64,000 nt of DNA from Cytobacillus firmus DS1 (GCF_000565285.1 NZ_APVL01000004.1:186001-250000); one strand, 5' to 3'; shown: positions 50,015 to 60,063, numbered from the stretch's first letter. Program-made: numbers and translations. Notes: a model not told the origin generated them from the sequence alone.

Positions 50015-52775
50015 ATATCCCATCCTGTTTCTGCTCCTGATTCCTGCTGTCTTGATCGTCTTTTTATTTATTCGAAATCACAGGGGAAAAGGAAATGAAA
50101 AATTCTGGATTGCAGTCCTGAGGCTGTTCATTTTCTCATTATTAATTATTGCACTTACTATTCCCCAGGTGGTTCTTCCGGTAAAGGGACAGACCGTCGT
50201 ATTTCTGGCAGACCGTTCTGCAAGCATTGGCACAAATGAGGAAGCACTGGCCTGGATAGAAAACAGCATCAGCCACAGTAAAAATGACGATCAATTTGCA
50301 GTGGCCGCTTTTGGAAAAAATGCAGTGCTTGAACAGAATTTGGGCAGAAACCGTGAAGCTATAAACGAATTTAATGGGATGGCTGATGATTCCCAATCGA
50401 ATCTCGAAGCAGGCCTGCAATTTGCTGCTTCACTCATTCCGCGGGAGTCTTCCGGCAGAATTGTCCTGATGACGGACGGGAATGAAACGGAGGGCGAAAG
50501 CCTGGAAGCTGCAGCAGTCTTAAAAAACCGGAATATCGAGATTGACCATGTGCCATTAAGAACAGCAGCAGGTGACGATGTATCAATCTCAGAATTAAAC
50601 GTTCCTCCTTCAATATATTTAGGAGAAGAAGCTCCGATTACAATAGAAGTTACCAGCAATATTGCCAAAGAAGCTGATATCAGACTATCGGTAAATCATA
50701 AAGAAGTATTAAAGGAAACCGTTCAAGTAAACGAAGGGAAAAATGTTTATACGTTTACCCACAAAGCGGATACCACAGGGTTAACGGTGTATAAAGCAGA
50801 AATAGCTGCAGACCGGGATGCCTACTCTGAAAACAATACACTTCACTCAGTTGTGAATGTGAAGGGGACACCTAAGGTCCTGATTGTACAAGGAGAGGAA
50901 GCTGGTGATATTGCGAATCTCTTAAAAGGTTCAGGCCTGGATACAGACACCGTTATTCCAGAGAAGCTCCCGACCGTTCTCTCTGGTTATTTGCAATATC
51001 AGTCGATTATTTTTAATAATGTCCCTGCAACAGTTATCTCAGAGAAGCAAATGATCCTGATGGAGAAGGCAGTGAAAGAATTCGGCACTGGTTTTATTAT
51101 GTTTGGCGGTGAAGAAAGCTTCGGGCTGGGGGGCTATTTTAAAACTCCGATTGAGAAGTTGCTTCCGGTGAATATGGATATCAAAGGCAAGAAAGAAATG
51201 CCTTCCTTAGGTCTTGTGTTAGTTATGGACCGTTCTGGAAGCATGGCAGGAAATAAAATTGAATTGGCGAAAGAGGCGGCTGCCCGTTCAGTGGAACTGC
51301 TGCGTGAAGAAGATACACTCGGATTCATTGCATTTGATGACCGGCCATGGGAAATCCTTGAAACCAAGCCTCTTAAGGATAAGAAGAAGGCAATTGAAAA
51401 AATCAAATCCATTACACCAGGCGGGGGGACAGAAATTTTTACTTCTCTGGAACAGGCATACAATGAGCTTGAAGATTTACAGCTGCAGAGAAAGCATATC
51501 ATTTTGCTGACAGATGGCCAGTCTGCCACAAATGGAGACTATGAACTTTTAATCGAAAGCGGGAAAGAGAAGAATATCACTCTCTCAACTGTTGCACTTG
51601 GCCAGGATGCTGATAGAGGGCTGCTGGAAGAACTTGCGGGAATGGGTTCAGGCCGTTTTTACGATGTTACAGACTCTTCCGTCATACCGAGCATTTTATC
51701 TCGTGAAACCGTAATGGCTACGCGAACCTATATCGAAGATAATCCATTTTACCCAAGTATCCAGCCCTACCCGGACTGGTCCTCACTCTTTGAAAAAGGT
51801 GTGCCGGAAATGAATGCTTATATAGCTTCCACTGCTAAGCCGCGGGCACAGGTGCCGCTGTTAAGTGAAAAAAAAGACCCGGTACTTGCTGAATGGCAAT
51901 ATGGAATGGGGTGGACTGCGGCCTTTACATCCGACATCTCCGGCAAGTGGTCGGGAGAATGGGCAAGCTGGGAAAAGTGGCCGTCCTTTATTAATCAGCT
52001 TGTTACTAAAACCCTGCCGCAATATGAAAGTGAACCATATAGGGTTGATGTTGAGAACAAGGATGGTAGTACAGTACTCAGGCTGGAGTCTGCGGCAAGC
52101 ATTACTTTGCCTATTGAAACATCCATCGTGTCCGAAACGGGTGAACAGGTAGAAGCCAATATGAGGCTTACTGCGCCAGGTAAGTATGAGGCGCTGATGC
52201 CTGAAAGTGCGGGAATGTATTTTTTAAATATTAAACAGACAGATCAGAATGGGAATGATCAGATTCATCAAACCGGTTTTACCATTCCTTATTCTGAGGA
52301 GTATTTGCAAAAGGGAACAAATAAAGAGCATTTGAAGTCACTCTCAAAAATGACTGGAGGCAAGGAGCTGGCGAGCGGAGAAGAAGCATTCCGGCCGCTG
52401 AAAAAACCGGCAAGCACTAAACAGCCAATCAGCGAATGGCTGCTTCTGGCTGCATTCCTGTTCTTTTTTTCAGAAATCGCAGTACGGCGCTTTGGTCTAA
52501 CGGGTCTCGCAGCGGGAATTTTGAAGAAAAACAGAAAAGTAAAAGAAAAGCCGGATGTGCCTATGAAGATACCAAAACTTAAAGCTTCCAGAAAAAAAAC
52601 GTCTCCTTCCGATCAGGTGCCAGTTAAACTTCTAGGGGAAATTCCTATAAAGGAAACATCGGAAAAAACAAAAACAAAAAAGCCAAACCGGCTAAAACCA
52701 GCATCAGAACCCTCGCCGAAAGAAAAAGAAGAACGGATGAAAAGGCTGCTGGATGCAAAAAACAGGAAGAAATAA
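49998..52775 (+). CDS. Large membrane protein with two VWA domains and basic cytoplasmic tail
   Basis: 925 residues from GTG 49998, nine bases after GGGAGG and inside the previous gene. Two N-terminal membrane helices (about 6-25 and 36-55), VWA domain 1 with D72-x-S74-x-S76 (ADRSASIG), a glutamine-amidotransferase-like segment (KVLIVQGEE, FIMFGGEESFGLGG), VWA domain 2 with D411-x-S413-x-S415 (MDRSGSMAG), a beta-rich part, a membrane helix at about 813-830, and a ~90-residue very lysine-rich tail. Last gene of the operon. Function unknown. Confidence 0.82.
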   Translation: MGIEVKYPILFLLLIPAVLIVFLFIRNHRGKGNEKFWIAVLRLFIFSLLIIALTIPQVVLPVKGQTVVFLADRSASIGTNEEALAWIENSISHSKNDDQFAVAAFGKNAVLEQNLGRNREAINEFNGMADDSQSNLEAGLQFAASLIPRESSGRIVLMTDGNETEGESLEAAAVLKNRNIEIDHVPLRTAAGDDVSISELNVPPSIYLGEEAPITIEVTSNIAKEADIRLSVNHKEVLKETVQVNEGKNVYTFTHKADTTGLTVYKAEIAADRDAYSENNTLHSVVNVKGTPKVLIVQGEEAGDIANLLKGSGLDTDTVIPEKLPTVLSGYLQYQSIIFNNVPATVISEKQMILMEKAVKEFGTGFIMFGGEESFGLGGYFKTPIEKLLPVNMDIKGKKEMPSLGLVLVMDRSGSMAGNKIELAKEAAARSVELLREEDTLGFIAFDDRPWEILETKPLKDKKKAIEKIKSITPGGGTEIFTSLEQAYNELEDLQLQRKHIILLTDGQSATNGDYELLIESGKEKNITLSTVALGQDADRGLLEELAGMGSGRFYDVTDSSVIPSILSRETVMATRTYIEDNPFYPSIQPYPDWSSLFEKGVPEMNAYIASTAKPRAQVPLLSEKKDPVLAEWQYGMGWTAAFTSDISGKWSGEWASWEKWPSFINQLVTKTLPQYESEPYRVDVENKDGSTVLRLESAASITLPIETSIVSETGEQVEANMRLTAPGKYEALMPESAGMYFLNIKQTDQNGNDQIHQTGFTIPYSEEYLQKGTNKEHLKSLSKMTGGKELASGEEAFRPLKKPASTKQPISEWLLLAAFLFFFSEIAVRRFGLTGLAAGILKKNRKVKEKPDVPMKIPKLKASRKKTSPSDQVPVKLLGEIPIKETSEKTKTKKPNRLKPASEPSPKEKEERMKRLLDAKNRKK

Positions 52776-52849
52776 GTTAAATCAGAGTTGAATGATGCCT
52801 TCAGCGCTTACCCGGAAATAGGTGCAGCCAGCACTGTAAAGATATTTTC

Positions 52850-52878
52850 TTGACATGCTGTGAAATTCTATGTAAACT
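52850..52878 (+). promoter_or_regulatory. Promoter of ylxM-ffh
   Basis: TTGACA (52850-52855), 17-base spacer, TAAACT (52873-52878), 40 bases before ylxM. The consensus -35 and ideal spacing make this the best sigma-A match in the window. I saw no clear terminator for the accessory operon before it. Confidence 0.7.
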
Positions 52879-52918
52879 TACTTTGTAAAGGCTTTTCACT
52901 TAACAAGGGGGAATAGGG

Positions 52919-53251
52919 ATGCTCGAAAAGACAACGAGGATGAACTACCTTTATGATTTCTACCAATCGTTGTTAACTCCTAAGCAGAGAAGCTATATGT
53001 CCCTTTACTACCTGGATGATTTTTCGCTTGGAGAGATTGCAGAGGAATATGATGTTAGCCGGCAAGCGGTTTATGACAACATTAAGAGAACAGAAGCAAT
53101 GCTTGAAGAGTATGAAGAAAAGCTACTATTATTTCATAAATTTCAAGAGCGCAGCAAGCTGATTGCAGAAATTAAAGAAATGCTTCAGGAAGGCTCCCCT
53201 TCCCGTGAGGCATTGGAAGAAGCAGTGGCAGAGCTTGAGAAATTAGATTAG
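52919..53251 (+). CDS. ylxM: YlxM, SRP-associated helix-turn-helix protein
   Basis: 110 residues with a sigma-70 region 4-like helix-turn-helix ([21 protein letters not shown]). The family always precedes ffh; in streptococci YlxM binds Ffh and scRNA and tunes SRP GTPase activity. GGGGGAATAGGG precedes the ATG; 12 bases to ffh. Confidence 0.92.
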   Translation: MLEKTTRMNYLYDFYQSLLTPKQRSYMSLYYLDDFSLGEIAEEYDVSRQAVYDNIKRTEAMLEEYEEKLLLFHKFQERSKLIAEIKEMLQEGSPSREALEEAVAELEKLD

Positions 53252-53263
53252 GAGGCGGCATAT

Positions 53264-54616
53264 ATGGCATTTGAAGGATTGGCCGACCGACTGCAAAATA
53301 CAATTCAGAAGATCCGCGGAAAAGGCAAAATCAATGAAGCGGATGTAAAAGAAATGATGCGTGAAGTCCGACTCGCCCTTTTGGAAGCGGATGTTAACTT
53401 CAAAGTTGTCAAGGAGTTCGTCAAAAAAGTCAGTGAACGCGCTGTCGGGCAGGAAGTATTAAAGAGCCTGACGCCGGGACAGCAGGTAATAAAGGTTGTT
53501 AAAGAAGAATTAACGGAGCTGATGGGCGGAGAGCAGAGCAAAATTGCTGTTTCCAATCGCCCGCCGACAGTCATTATGATGGTCGGTCTTCAGGGTGCCG
53601 GTAAAACGACTACAACCGGAAAACTTGCGAACCTGCTCCGCAAAAAGTATAACCGCAATCCGATGCTGGTTGCTGCAGACATTTACCGCCCTGCGGCGAT
53701 TAAACAGCTCGAAACGCTTGGCAAACAGCTGAATATGCCTGTCTTCTCCCTTGGCGATCAAGTCAGTCCTGTCGAAATTGCAAAACAGGCAATCGCAAAG
53801 GCAAAAGAGGACCATAATGATTATGTTCTAATCGATACAGCAGGAAGACTGCATGTGGATGAAGCTTTAATGGATGAGCTAAAGCAAATCAAAGAGCTTT
53901 CCAATCCAGATGAAATTTTCCTTGTTGTAGATGCCATGACTGGTCAAGATGCGGTTAACGTAGCACAAAGCTTCAATGACCTGCTGGGTCTTACAGGAGT
54001 AGTCCTGACAAAGCTGGATGGCGATACCCGAGGCGGTGCGGCTCTATCCATTAGATCCGTTACAAACACGCCGATTAAATTCGTCGGTCTTGGTGAAAAG
54101 CTTGATGCCCTTGAAGCATTCCACCCAGAACGGATGGCATCCCGTATTTTAGGTATGGGGGATGTCTTATCCCTAATTGAAAAAGCACAGGCCAATGTGG
54201 ATGAAGAAAAGGCAAAAGAGCTTGAGCAGAAGATGCGCACTGCTTCTTTCACATTTGATGACTTTTTGGATCAGCTTGGTCAGGTCCGCCAAATGGGACC
54301 TCTTGATGAGCTTCTGAAAATGATGCCTGGCGCCAACAAAATCAAAGGCTTGAATAATATGCAAATCGATGAGAAGCAAATCACTCACGTGGAAGCCATT
54401 ATTAAGTCGATGACTAAGGAAGAGAAAACTCATCCGGAAATCATCAATTCAAGCCGCCGCAAACGGATTGCCAAGGGAAGCGGAAGAACCGTTCCTGAAG
54501 TAAACCGTCTGCTGAAGCAATTTGAAGACATGAAAAAGATGATGAAGCAAATGGCTGGCATGCAGCAAAAAGGCAAGAAAAAAGGCGGATTCAAGCTTCC
54601 TTTTAACCCTTTTTAA
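53264..54616 (+). CDS. ffh: Signal recognition particle protein Ffh
   Basis: Binds signal peptides and 4.5S/scRNA and delivers ribosomes to FtsY. 450 residues: NG GTPase domain (GLQGAGKTTTTGKLA, DTAGRLHVDE, TKLDGDTRGG) and C-terminal methionine-rich M domain (MKKMMKQMAGMQQKGKKKGG) with the SRRKRIAKGSGR RNA-binding helix. Ends before the rpsP leader. Confidence 0.97.
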   Translation: MAFEGLADRLQNTIQKIRGKGKINEADVKEMMREVRLALLEADVNFKVVKEFVKKVSERAVGQEVLKSLTPGQQVIKVVKEELTELMGGEQSKIAVSNRPPTVIMMVGLQGAGKTTTTGKLANLLRKKYNRNPMLVAADIYRPAAIKQLETLGKQLNMPVFSLGDQVSPVEIAKQAIAKAKEDHNDYVLIDTAGRLHVDEALMDELKQIKELSNPDEIFLVVDAMTGQDAVNVAQSFNDLLGLTGVVLTKLDGDTRGGAALSIRSVTNTPIKFVGLGEKLDALEAFHPERMASRILGMGDVLSLIEKAQANVDEEKAKELEQKMRTASFTFDDFLDQLGQVRQMGPLDELLKMMPGANKIKGLNNMQIDEKQITHVEAIIKSMTKEEKTHPEIINSSRRKRIAKGSGRTVPEVNRLLKQFEDMKKMMKQMAGMQQKGKKKGGFKLPFNPF

Positions 54617-54658
54617 GCCGCTATTTAAGCTTTTCATAACATGTAAAGAAAAAAACCT

Positions 54659-54999
<341 letters not shown>

Positions 55000-55010
55000 T
55001 TCATTATAAG

Positions 55011-55241
55011 ATGAAAGAGCTTATCGAAACGATTGTTAAGCCCCTTGTTGATTTTCCGGAAGATGTTCAAGTGAATGTCCATGAAGAGGATCAGCGCGTA
55101 ACCTATCAGCTTTCTGTCAACAGGAATGACATGGGGAAAGTAATTGGGAAGCAAGGGCGCGTTGCGAAAGCAATACGGACCGTTGTTTACGCAGCAGGTT
55201 CATCAGAACAAAAGAAGATCTTTTTAGAGATCATCGAATAA
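55011..55241 (+). CDS. khpA: KhpA, KH-domain RNA-binding protein (YlqC)
   Basis: 76-residue single KH domain with the RNA-binding GKVIGKQGR loop. KhpA partners KhpB (Jag) in control of cell elongation and sRNA-related functions in Gram-positives. Conserved position between rpsP and ylqD. A terminator follows. Confidence 0.93.
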   Translation: MKELIETIVKPLVDFPEDVQVNVHEEDQRVTYQLSVNRNDMGKVIGKQGRVAKAIRTVVYAAGSSEQKKIFLEIIE

Positions 55242-55267
55242 TTATCCTGCAATGAGCAGGATGCAGC

Positions 55268-55298
55268 CAAAAAAGGAGGGGTTTCCCCTCCTTTTTTT
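55268..55298 (+). terminator. Terminator after khpA
   Basis: AAAAAAGGAGGGG, loop TTT, CCCCTCCTTTTTTT. Perfect 13-bp stem. Implies that ylqD-rimM-trmD have readthrough or their own promoter, which I did not identify. Confidence 0.9.
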
Positions 55299-55393
55299 AC
55301 AATCTAAAAAATAAACATCGCCAACTATGAATGTGACAGCAGTGTCAGTAACGCCGTTTTTTCATTCGGATTATGATTTGGGAGGCGCTGTAC

Positions 55394-55780
55394 ATGAACA
55401 TTATCCAAACGGTTACAGTTAAGCAGGTGCTGACAGAGAACAGCAAGAAAGAACTGCTGGAAGGCTATGCGGCCAAAAAAAAGCAGCTGCAGAAAGAAAG
55501 TGATCAGCTGAGGTTTGAACTGAAAAAACAGGAAAAAACCAAAAAACTGCATCCGGCCAGTCTGAAGCAGCACTTTGAAAAAGAAATTCAACTGAGGCAG
55601 GAAAAAGTCCAGCTGCTGGATTTTCAAATAGAACAATTACATATGCTACCATTAGGTAGTGAATTAAAAGAAAAAGAAGTCCAGGCGATTATCGAGGTTC
55701 AAAAGGGTACCGCCTGGGAAGACATAGAAAAAGGGAAAACAATCATCATAAGAGATGGAATTGTTGATGAAATACGCTAG
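55394..55780 (+). CDS. ylqD: YlqD family protein, coiled coil, unknown function
   Basis: 128 residues from ATG 55394 (MNIIQTVTVKQVLT), behind GGAGGCG; same length as B. subtilis YlqD. The middle is a highly charged coiled coil (about 15-85) and the end a small beta region (GKTIIIRDGIVDEIR). The upstream in-frame ATG at 55373 overlaps the ribosome site. It sits just before rimM, so a link to translation or ribosome maturation is possible but untested. Confidence 0.88.
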   Translation: MNIIQTVTVKQVLTENSKKELLEGYAAKKKQLQKESDQLRFELKKQEKTKKLHPASLKQHFEKEIQLRQEKVQLLDFQIEQLHMLPLGSELKEKEVQAIIEVQKGTAWEDIEKGKTIIIRDGIVDEIR

Positions 55781-55792
55781 AGGTGATAGTGG

Positions 55793-56314
55793 ATGCAGAA
55801 ATGGTTTAACGTTGGAAAAATTGTGAACACCCATGGCATTAAAGGGGAAGCGAGAGTCATTTCAAAAACAGACTTTGCTGAAGACAGGTATAAGCCGGGA
55901 AATAAACTTTATTTGTTCATGCCTGACACAAAAGGTGATCCCATTGAACTGACAGTGAAATCACACCGCACTCATAAATCATTTGATCTTCTTACTTTTG
56001 AAGGCTACGAGAACATCAATCAGATTGAAAAAATGAAGGGCGGCATTCTGAAAATTTCAGAAGAACAGCTTGGCGATCTCGAAGAGGATGAATTTTACTA
56101 CCATGAAATCATAGGCTGTACGGTTGAAACACTTGATGGAGAAGAAGTAGGCAAAATCAAAGAAATTCTTTCTCCCGGAGCGAATGATGTGTGGGTAATT
56201 AAAGCAAAAGGCGGCAAGGAAATTCTAATCCCGTATATTGAAGATGTTGTTAAAGAAGTTAATGTGGAAGATAAACTTGTGAAAATTAATGCGATTGAAG
56301 GATTGCTTTCATGA
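55793..56314 (+). CDS. rimM: Ribosome maturation factor RimM
   Basis: Assists 16S 3'-domain assembly and binds S19. 173 residues: N-terminal RimM domain ([16 protein letters not shown]) and C-terminal PRC barrel ([28 protein letters not shown]). GAGGTGATAGTGG precedes the ATG. Overlaps trmD by four bases. Confidence 0.96.
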   Translation: MQKWFNVGKIVNTHGIKGEARVISKTDFAEDRYKPGNKLYLFMPDTKGDPIELTVKSHRTHKSFDLLTFEGYENINQIEKMKGGILKISEEQLGDLEEDEFYYHEIIGCTVETLDGEEVGKIKEILSPGANDVWVIKAKGGKEILIPYIEDVVKEVNVEDKLVKINAIEGLLS

Positions 56315-57051
56315 TGAATATTGATGTGCTCACGCTGTTTCCTGAAATGTTTGAAGGGGTCTTTGGGCATTCCATATTAAAAAAAGCCGCAGAAAATGAA
56401 GCGGTAACGTACAATGTGGTCAACTTTAGGGAGTATGCCGACAATAAGCACAAAACCGTTGATGACTACCCATATGGCGGTGGAGCAGGGATGGTTTTAA
56501 AACCGCAGCCGATTTTTGATGCGGTTGAGGATCTTCGCAGTAAAAGCGGTGCGTCTCCAAGGGTTATCCTGCTGTGCCCCCAAGGGGAACGCTATACGCA
56601 AAAAAAAGCCGAAGAACTGGCAGAAGCAGATCACCTGATTTTTGTATGCGGCCATTACGAGGGGTATGATGAAAGAATACGTGAACATGTTGTGACAGAT
56701 GAAATTTCAATTGGTGATTTTGTGCTGACTGGCGGAGAGCTTGGAGCGATGGTCGTAATCGACAGTGTCGTCCGATTGCTGCCCGGTGTATTAGGCAACC
56801 AGGAATCTCATATGAAAGATTCTTTTAGCACAGGGTTTCTTGAACATCCTCATTATACGCGTCCTGCCGACTTCAGAGGCATTAAAGTGCCTGATGTTCT
56901 CATGTCAGGCAATCACCGCCTTGTCGAAGAATGGAGAGCCAAAGAATCCTTGAGAAGAACTTATTTAAGACGGCCTGATCTTCTTGAAGATGCAGAATTA
57001 ACAAGTGAACAGCAAAAATGGTTAAATGAAATAAAAAAAGAAGATAATTAA
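56311..57051 (+). CDS. trmD: tRNA (guanine-37-N1)-methyltransferase
   Basis: SPOUT methyltransferase with trefoil knot that makes m1G37. 246 residues with [41 protein letters not shown] and [16 protein letters not shown]. Start at ATG 56311 or the adjacent ATG 56314, both overlapping rimM. Confidence 0.96.
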   Translation: MMNIDVLTLFPEMFEGVFGHSILKKAAENEAVTYNVVNFREYADNKHKTVDDYPYGGGAGMVLKPQPIFDAVEDLRSKSGASPRVILLCPQGERYTQKKAEELAEADHLIFVCGHYEGYDERIREHVVTDEISIGDFVLTGGELGAMVVIDSVVRLLPGVLGNQESHMKDSFSTGFLEHPHYTRPADFRGIKVPDVLMSGNHRLVEEWRAKESLRRTYLRRPDLLEDAELTSEQQKWLNEIKKEDN

Positions 57052-57053
57052 CA

Positions 57054-57082
57054 TTGAAGTTGTCGTCCAAATATGATATGAT
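57054..57082 (+). promoter_or_regulatory. Promoter of rplS
   Basis: TTGAAG (57054-57059), 17-base spacer, TATGAT (57077-57082), starting three bases after the trmD stop. Confidence 0.55.
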
Positions 57083-57084
57083 AC

Positions 57085-57176
57085 TTTTTGTGACTTAGGC
57101 TGAACTTGTTCAGTTTACGTCTGATAAAGATGTTCCGCTGCAAACATAGGTTGTGCAAGAGCGTCTGTTGAGAGGA
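57085..57176 (+). ncRNA. L19 (rplS) mRNA leader, probable autoregulatory structure
   Basis: The ~95-base leader contains CTGAAC/GTTCAG and CGCT/AGCG pairings ending in the AGGAG ribosome site. A structured L19 leader is known from B. subtilis and relatives in this position; I see suitable hairpins but cannot verify the consensus by eye. Confidence 0.5.
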
Positions 57177-57186
57177 GTTGAAAACG

Positions 57187-57531
57187 ATGCAAAAGTTAAT
57201 TGAAGAAATCACAAAAGAACAGCTTCGTACTGACCTTCCGTCTTTCCGTCCTGGTGATACTGTACGTGTACACGTAAGTATTGTTGAGGGAACTCGTGAG
57301 CGTGTTCAGGTATACGAAGGTGTTGTGATTAAGCGTCGTGGTGGTGGAATCAGCGAAACTTTCACAGTTCGTAAGATTTCTTACGGTGTAGGCGTTGAGC
57401 GTACATTCCCTGTGCACACACCTAAGATTGCGAAGCTTGAAGTTATCCGCCGCGGTAAAGTACGCCGTGCGAAACTTTACTACCTGCGTAACCTTCGCGG
57501 TAAAAAAGCTCGTATCAAAGAAATTCGATAA
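57187..57531 (+). CDS. rplS: 50S ribosomal protein L19
   Basis: 114 residues from ATG 57187 ([14 protein letters not shown]) behind AGGAG; the TTG nine bases upstream is not used. Family patterns [29 protein letters not shown] and [19 protein letters not shown] are present. Codon use is strongly biased, as for other ribosomal genes. Confidence 0.97.
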   Translation: MQKLIEEITKEQLRTDLPSFRPGDTVRVHVSIVEGTRERVQVYEGVVIKRRGGGISETFTVRKISYGVGVERTFPVHTPKIAKLEVIRRGKVRRAKLYYLRNLRGKKARIKEIR

Positions 57532-57533
57532 TA

Positions 57534-57573
57534 AAGAAAAGAAGGAGCTTGATATTCAAGCTCCTTTTTCTTT
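57534..57573 (+). terminator. Terminator after rplS
   Basis: AAAGAAAAGAAGGAGCTTGA, loop TAT, TCAAGCTCCTTTTTCTTT; very strong stem beginning three bases after the stop. Confidence 0.92.
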
Positions 57574-57742
57574 CATGAAGCAGAATGCAAATAATATTAC
57601 ATAAATGTTAAATAATATATAAATGAGATTCCCATCGTGTTTATTAAGATGAATTTTTGTACAATAAACAATAGAAATCACTTACTGCGGTACATGCAGG
57701 GATATAAGCATAATTTTTGACGGAAGAATGGTGGGGAAGGCT

Positions 57743-58294
57743 ATGGCAAAAAAGAAAAATGAATTGTGGGAATGGACAAAAGCTCTTGTAATCGCAGTCC
57801 TGTTAGCGGCAGTCATCAGATATTTTTTATTTGCGCCGATTGTGGTTGACGGCTTATCCATGATGCCAACATTGCATGATCAGGATCGAATGATTGTTAA
57901 TAAGTTCAGCTATAAGATTGGAGAGCCGGAGCGCTTCGATATCATTGTATTCCATGCACCGGAAAACAAAGATTACATCAAAAGAGTAATAGGTCTTCCA
58001 GGAGATAAGATTGAATATAAAGATGATACTCTTTATGTAAATGGAAAAGCTTATGAAGAGCCATACCTTGATGAATATAAGAAGCAGGTAATTGACGGTC
58101 CGCTGACGGAGCCGTTTACTTTAAAAGAAAAGATAGGACAGGAAACAGTGCCAGAAGGCCACTTGTTTGTAATGGGAGACAACCGCCGCTTCAGCAAGGA
58201 CAGCCGTCACATTGGCCCTGTTGCTATGGAAGAAGTCCTTGGAGATGCCGGGGTAATATATTGGCCTATAGAGGACATTCGAATCGTTGATTGA
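57743..58294 (+). CDS. Type I signal peptidase
   Basis: Cleaves signal peptides of exported proteins. 183 residues from ATG 57743 (MAKKKNELWEW), with a purine-rich GGGGAAGG just before it; ATG 57728 would give 188. One N-terminal membrane helix (about 12-30), catalytic S39 (DGLSMMPTL) and K80 (YIKRVIGLPGD), and MGDNRRFSKDSR box. It belongs to the Gram-positive SipS/SipT (P-type) class. B. subtilis lacks a signal peptidase at exactly this site between rplS and rbgA, but many other Bacillaceae have one. Confidence 0.93.
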   Translation: MAKKKNELWEWTKALVIAVLLAAVIRYFLFAPIVVDGLSMMPTLHDQDRMIVNKFSYKIGEPERFDIIVFHAPENKDYIKRVIGLPGDKIEYKDDTLYVNGKAYEEPYLDEYKKQVIDGPLTEPFTLKEKIGQETVPEGHLFVMGDNRRFSKDSRHIGPVAMEEVLGDAGVIYWPIEDIRIVD

Positions 58295-58336
58295 TTCTTC
58301 CTATTGTAAATACATATTGGATGGAGGTGGCCAGCT

Positions 58337-59209
58337 GTGACGATACAGTGGTTTCCCGGCCATATGGCGAAAGCCCGCAGGCAGGTTACAGAAAAATTAA
58401 AACTGGTTGATATCATCTTTGAGCTCGTTGATGCAAGAATTCCTTATTCATCACGAAACCCGATGATTGATGAAATTATTCAGCATAAACCCCGGCTTGT
58501 TTTGTTGAATAAAGCTGACATGGCTGATAAAGAAGCGACGAAGAAGTGGATCAGACATTTTGAAAATAAGGGCATAAGGGCACTTGCAATAAACTCACAG
58601 GCTGGACAAGGAATGAAAGAAATTGTCTCTGCATCTCAGGAAATTCTTCAGGAGAAGTTTGATCGAATGAGAGCGAAAGGTGTCAAGCCAAGGGCAATCC
58701 GGGCAATGATTGTCGGTATTCCAAACGCCGGAAAATCCACTCTTATCAATCGCCTGGCCAAAAAGAATATTGCAAAGACAGGAAATACTCCAGGCGTTAC
58801 GAAAGCCCAGCAGTGGATAAAGGTAGGGAAAGAGCTGGAGCTGCTCGATACCCCGGGAATATTATGGCCAAAATTTGAAGATCAGGAAGTAGGTCTTAAG
58901 CTGGCTCTGACAGGAGCGATCAAGGATACTATCTTAAATCTCCAGGATGTTGCAGTATATGCCTTGCGCTTTCTCGGCGACAGATATCCGGATCGTCTGA
59001 ATGACCGCTACCAGATCGAAGAAATCCCGGAAGATATCGTTGAAGTCTTTGATAAAATCGGCAGGCTGCGCGGCTGCCTGATGGGCGGCGGCGAAATTGA
59101 TTATGATAAGGTAACTGAGCTGGTAATCAGAGAATTCCGTTCTGAAAAAATGGGGCCAATTACACTGGAGCTGCCGGAAGAAATGGCAGTGCGGAATGAA
59201 GCTGAATAA
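58337..59209 (+). CDS. rbgA: Ribosome biogenesis GTPase RbgA (YlqF)
   Basis: Circularly permuted GTPase essential for late 50S assembly (L16, L27, L36 incorporation). 290 residues from GTG 58337 behind GGAGGTGG. Order of motifs is permuted: G4 LLNKADM before G1 [14 protein letters not shown] and G3 DTPGILWP. C-terminal ANTAR-like RNA-binding part. Confidence 0.96.
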   Translation: MTIQWFPGHMAKARRQVTEKLKLVDIIFELVDARIPYSSRNPMIDEIIQHKPRLVLLNKADMADKEATKKWIRHFENKGIRALAINSQAGQGMKEIVSASQEILQEKFDRMRAKGVKPRAIRAMIVGIPNAGKSTLINRLAKKNIAKTGNTPGVTKAQQWIKVGKELELLDTPGILWPKFEDQEVGLKLALTGAIKDTILNLQDVAVYALRFLGDRYPDRLNDRYQIEEIPEDIVEVFDKIGRLRGCLMGGGEIDYDKVTELVIREFRSEKMGPITLELPEEMAVRNEAE

Positions 59210-59215
59210 TTTTAA

Positions 59216-59251
59216 TGAAGACCTTCTGTTCGCAGAAGGCCTTTATTTTTT
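59216..59251 (+). terminator. Terminator between rbgA and rnhB
   Basis: GACCTTCTG, loop TTCG, CAGAAGGC followed by CTTTATTTTTT; eight-bp core stem. Confidence 0.75.
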
Positions 59252-59295
59252 GGCAGAAATGCCGATACATAGATTAGAATGAGAAGGTGAAAAAC

Positions 59296-60063
59296 ATGGC
59301 AAGGTTAACCATTCGCCAAATAGAAGAAAAGATGAAAACAATTGAGTTAGAGGATGATCCGTTCCTTCAATCAATCAAACAGGATGACAGAAAAGGCGTG
59401 CAGCAGCTTTTGGCAAAATGGCATTCACGTCAGCTGTTACAAAAGAAAATATATGAGAAGCATAAAGAAATGACCAGGTATGAATGTCAGTACAGAAGTC
59501 AGGGTTTTCAATTAATTGCCGGAATAGATGAAGTCGGCAGAGGGCCGCTTGCGGGGCCGGTGGTAGCTGCAGCAGTTATTTTGCCTGAAAACTTTTATCT
59601 GCCGGGATTAGATGATTCAAAAAAAGTGTCCGAACAAAAAAGAGCAGAATATTTTGAAATCATTAACACTGAGGCCGAGGCGATCAGCGTAGGGATCATC
59701 GAGCCAGAGGAAATCGACCGCATCAATATTTTTGAAGCGACAAAAAAGGCAATGCTGTCAGCGATTGAAGGCCTGAATCCAAAACCGGACTTCCTGCTTG
59801 TAGATGCCGTAAAACTTTTAACACCTTATCCAATGGAAGCAATCATTAAGGGAGATGGCAAAAGCGTAACGATTGCAGCAGCCTCGATCATAGCCAAGGT
59901 TACAAGAGACAGAATGATGGCTGAAATAGGCAAAGAGTATCCACAGTATGGATTCGGGAAAAATATGGGCTATGGGACTAAGGAGCATCTTGAAGCGATA
60001 ACACTTCATGGAATTACGCCTTATCACCGGAAAAGCTTTGCGCCAATAAAAGATTCTTATTGA
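59296..60063 (+). CDS. rnhB: Ribonuclease HII
   Basis: Removes ribonucleotides and RNA from DNA-RNA hybrids. 255 residues from ATG 59296 behind GAAGGTGA; a GTG at 59287 lies within that site. N-terminal extension (about 70 residues) typical of Bacillus RnhB, catalytic GIDEVGRGPLAGP (D-E), LDDSKKVSEQKR and LLVDAV aspartate. Confidence 0.95.
   Translation: MARLTIRQIEEKMKTIELEDDPFLQSIKQDDRKGVQQLLAKWHSRQLLQKKIYEKHKEMTRYECQYRSQGFQLIAGIDEVGRGPLAGPVVAAAVILPENFYLPGLDDSKKVSEQKRAEYFEIINTEAEAISVGIIEPEEIDRINIFEATKKAMLSAIEGLNPKPDFLLVDAVKLLTPYPMEAIIKGDGKSVTIAAASIIAKVTRDRMMAEIGKEYPQYGFGKNMGYGTKEHLEAITLHGITPYHRKSFAPIKDSY

Noticed and set aside
40407-52775. Reading the MoxR-VWA operon as an anti-phage conflict system
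   Set aside because: VWA-MoxR conflict systems carry an effector such as a nuclease, protease or toxin domain. None is visible here; the proteins are membrane or exported and partner with an ABC-2 transporter.
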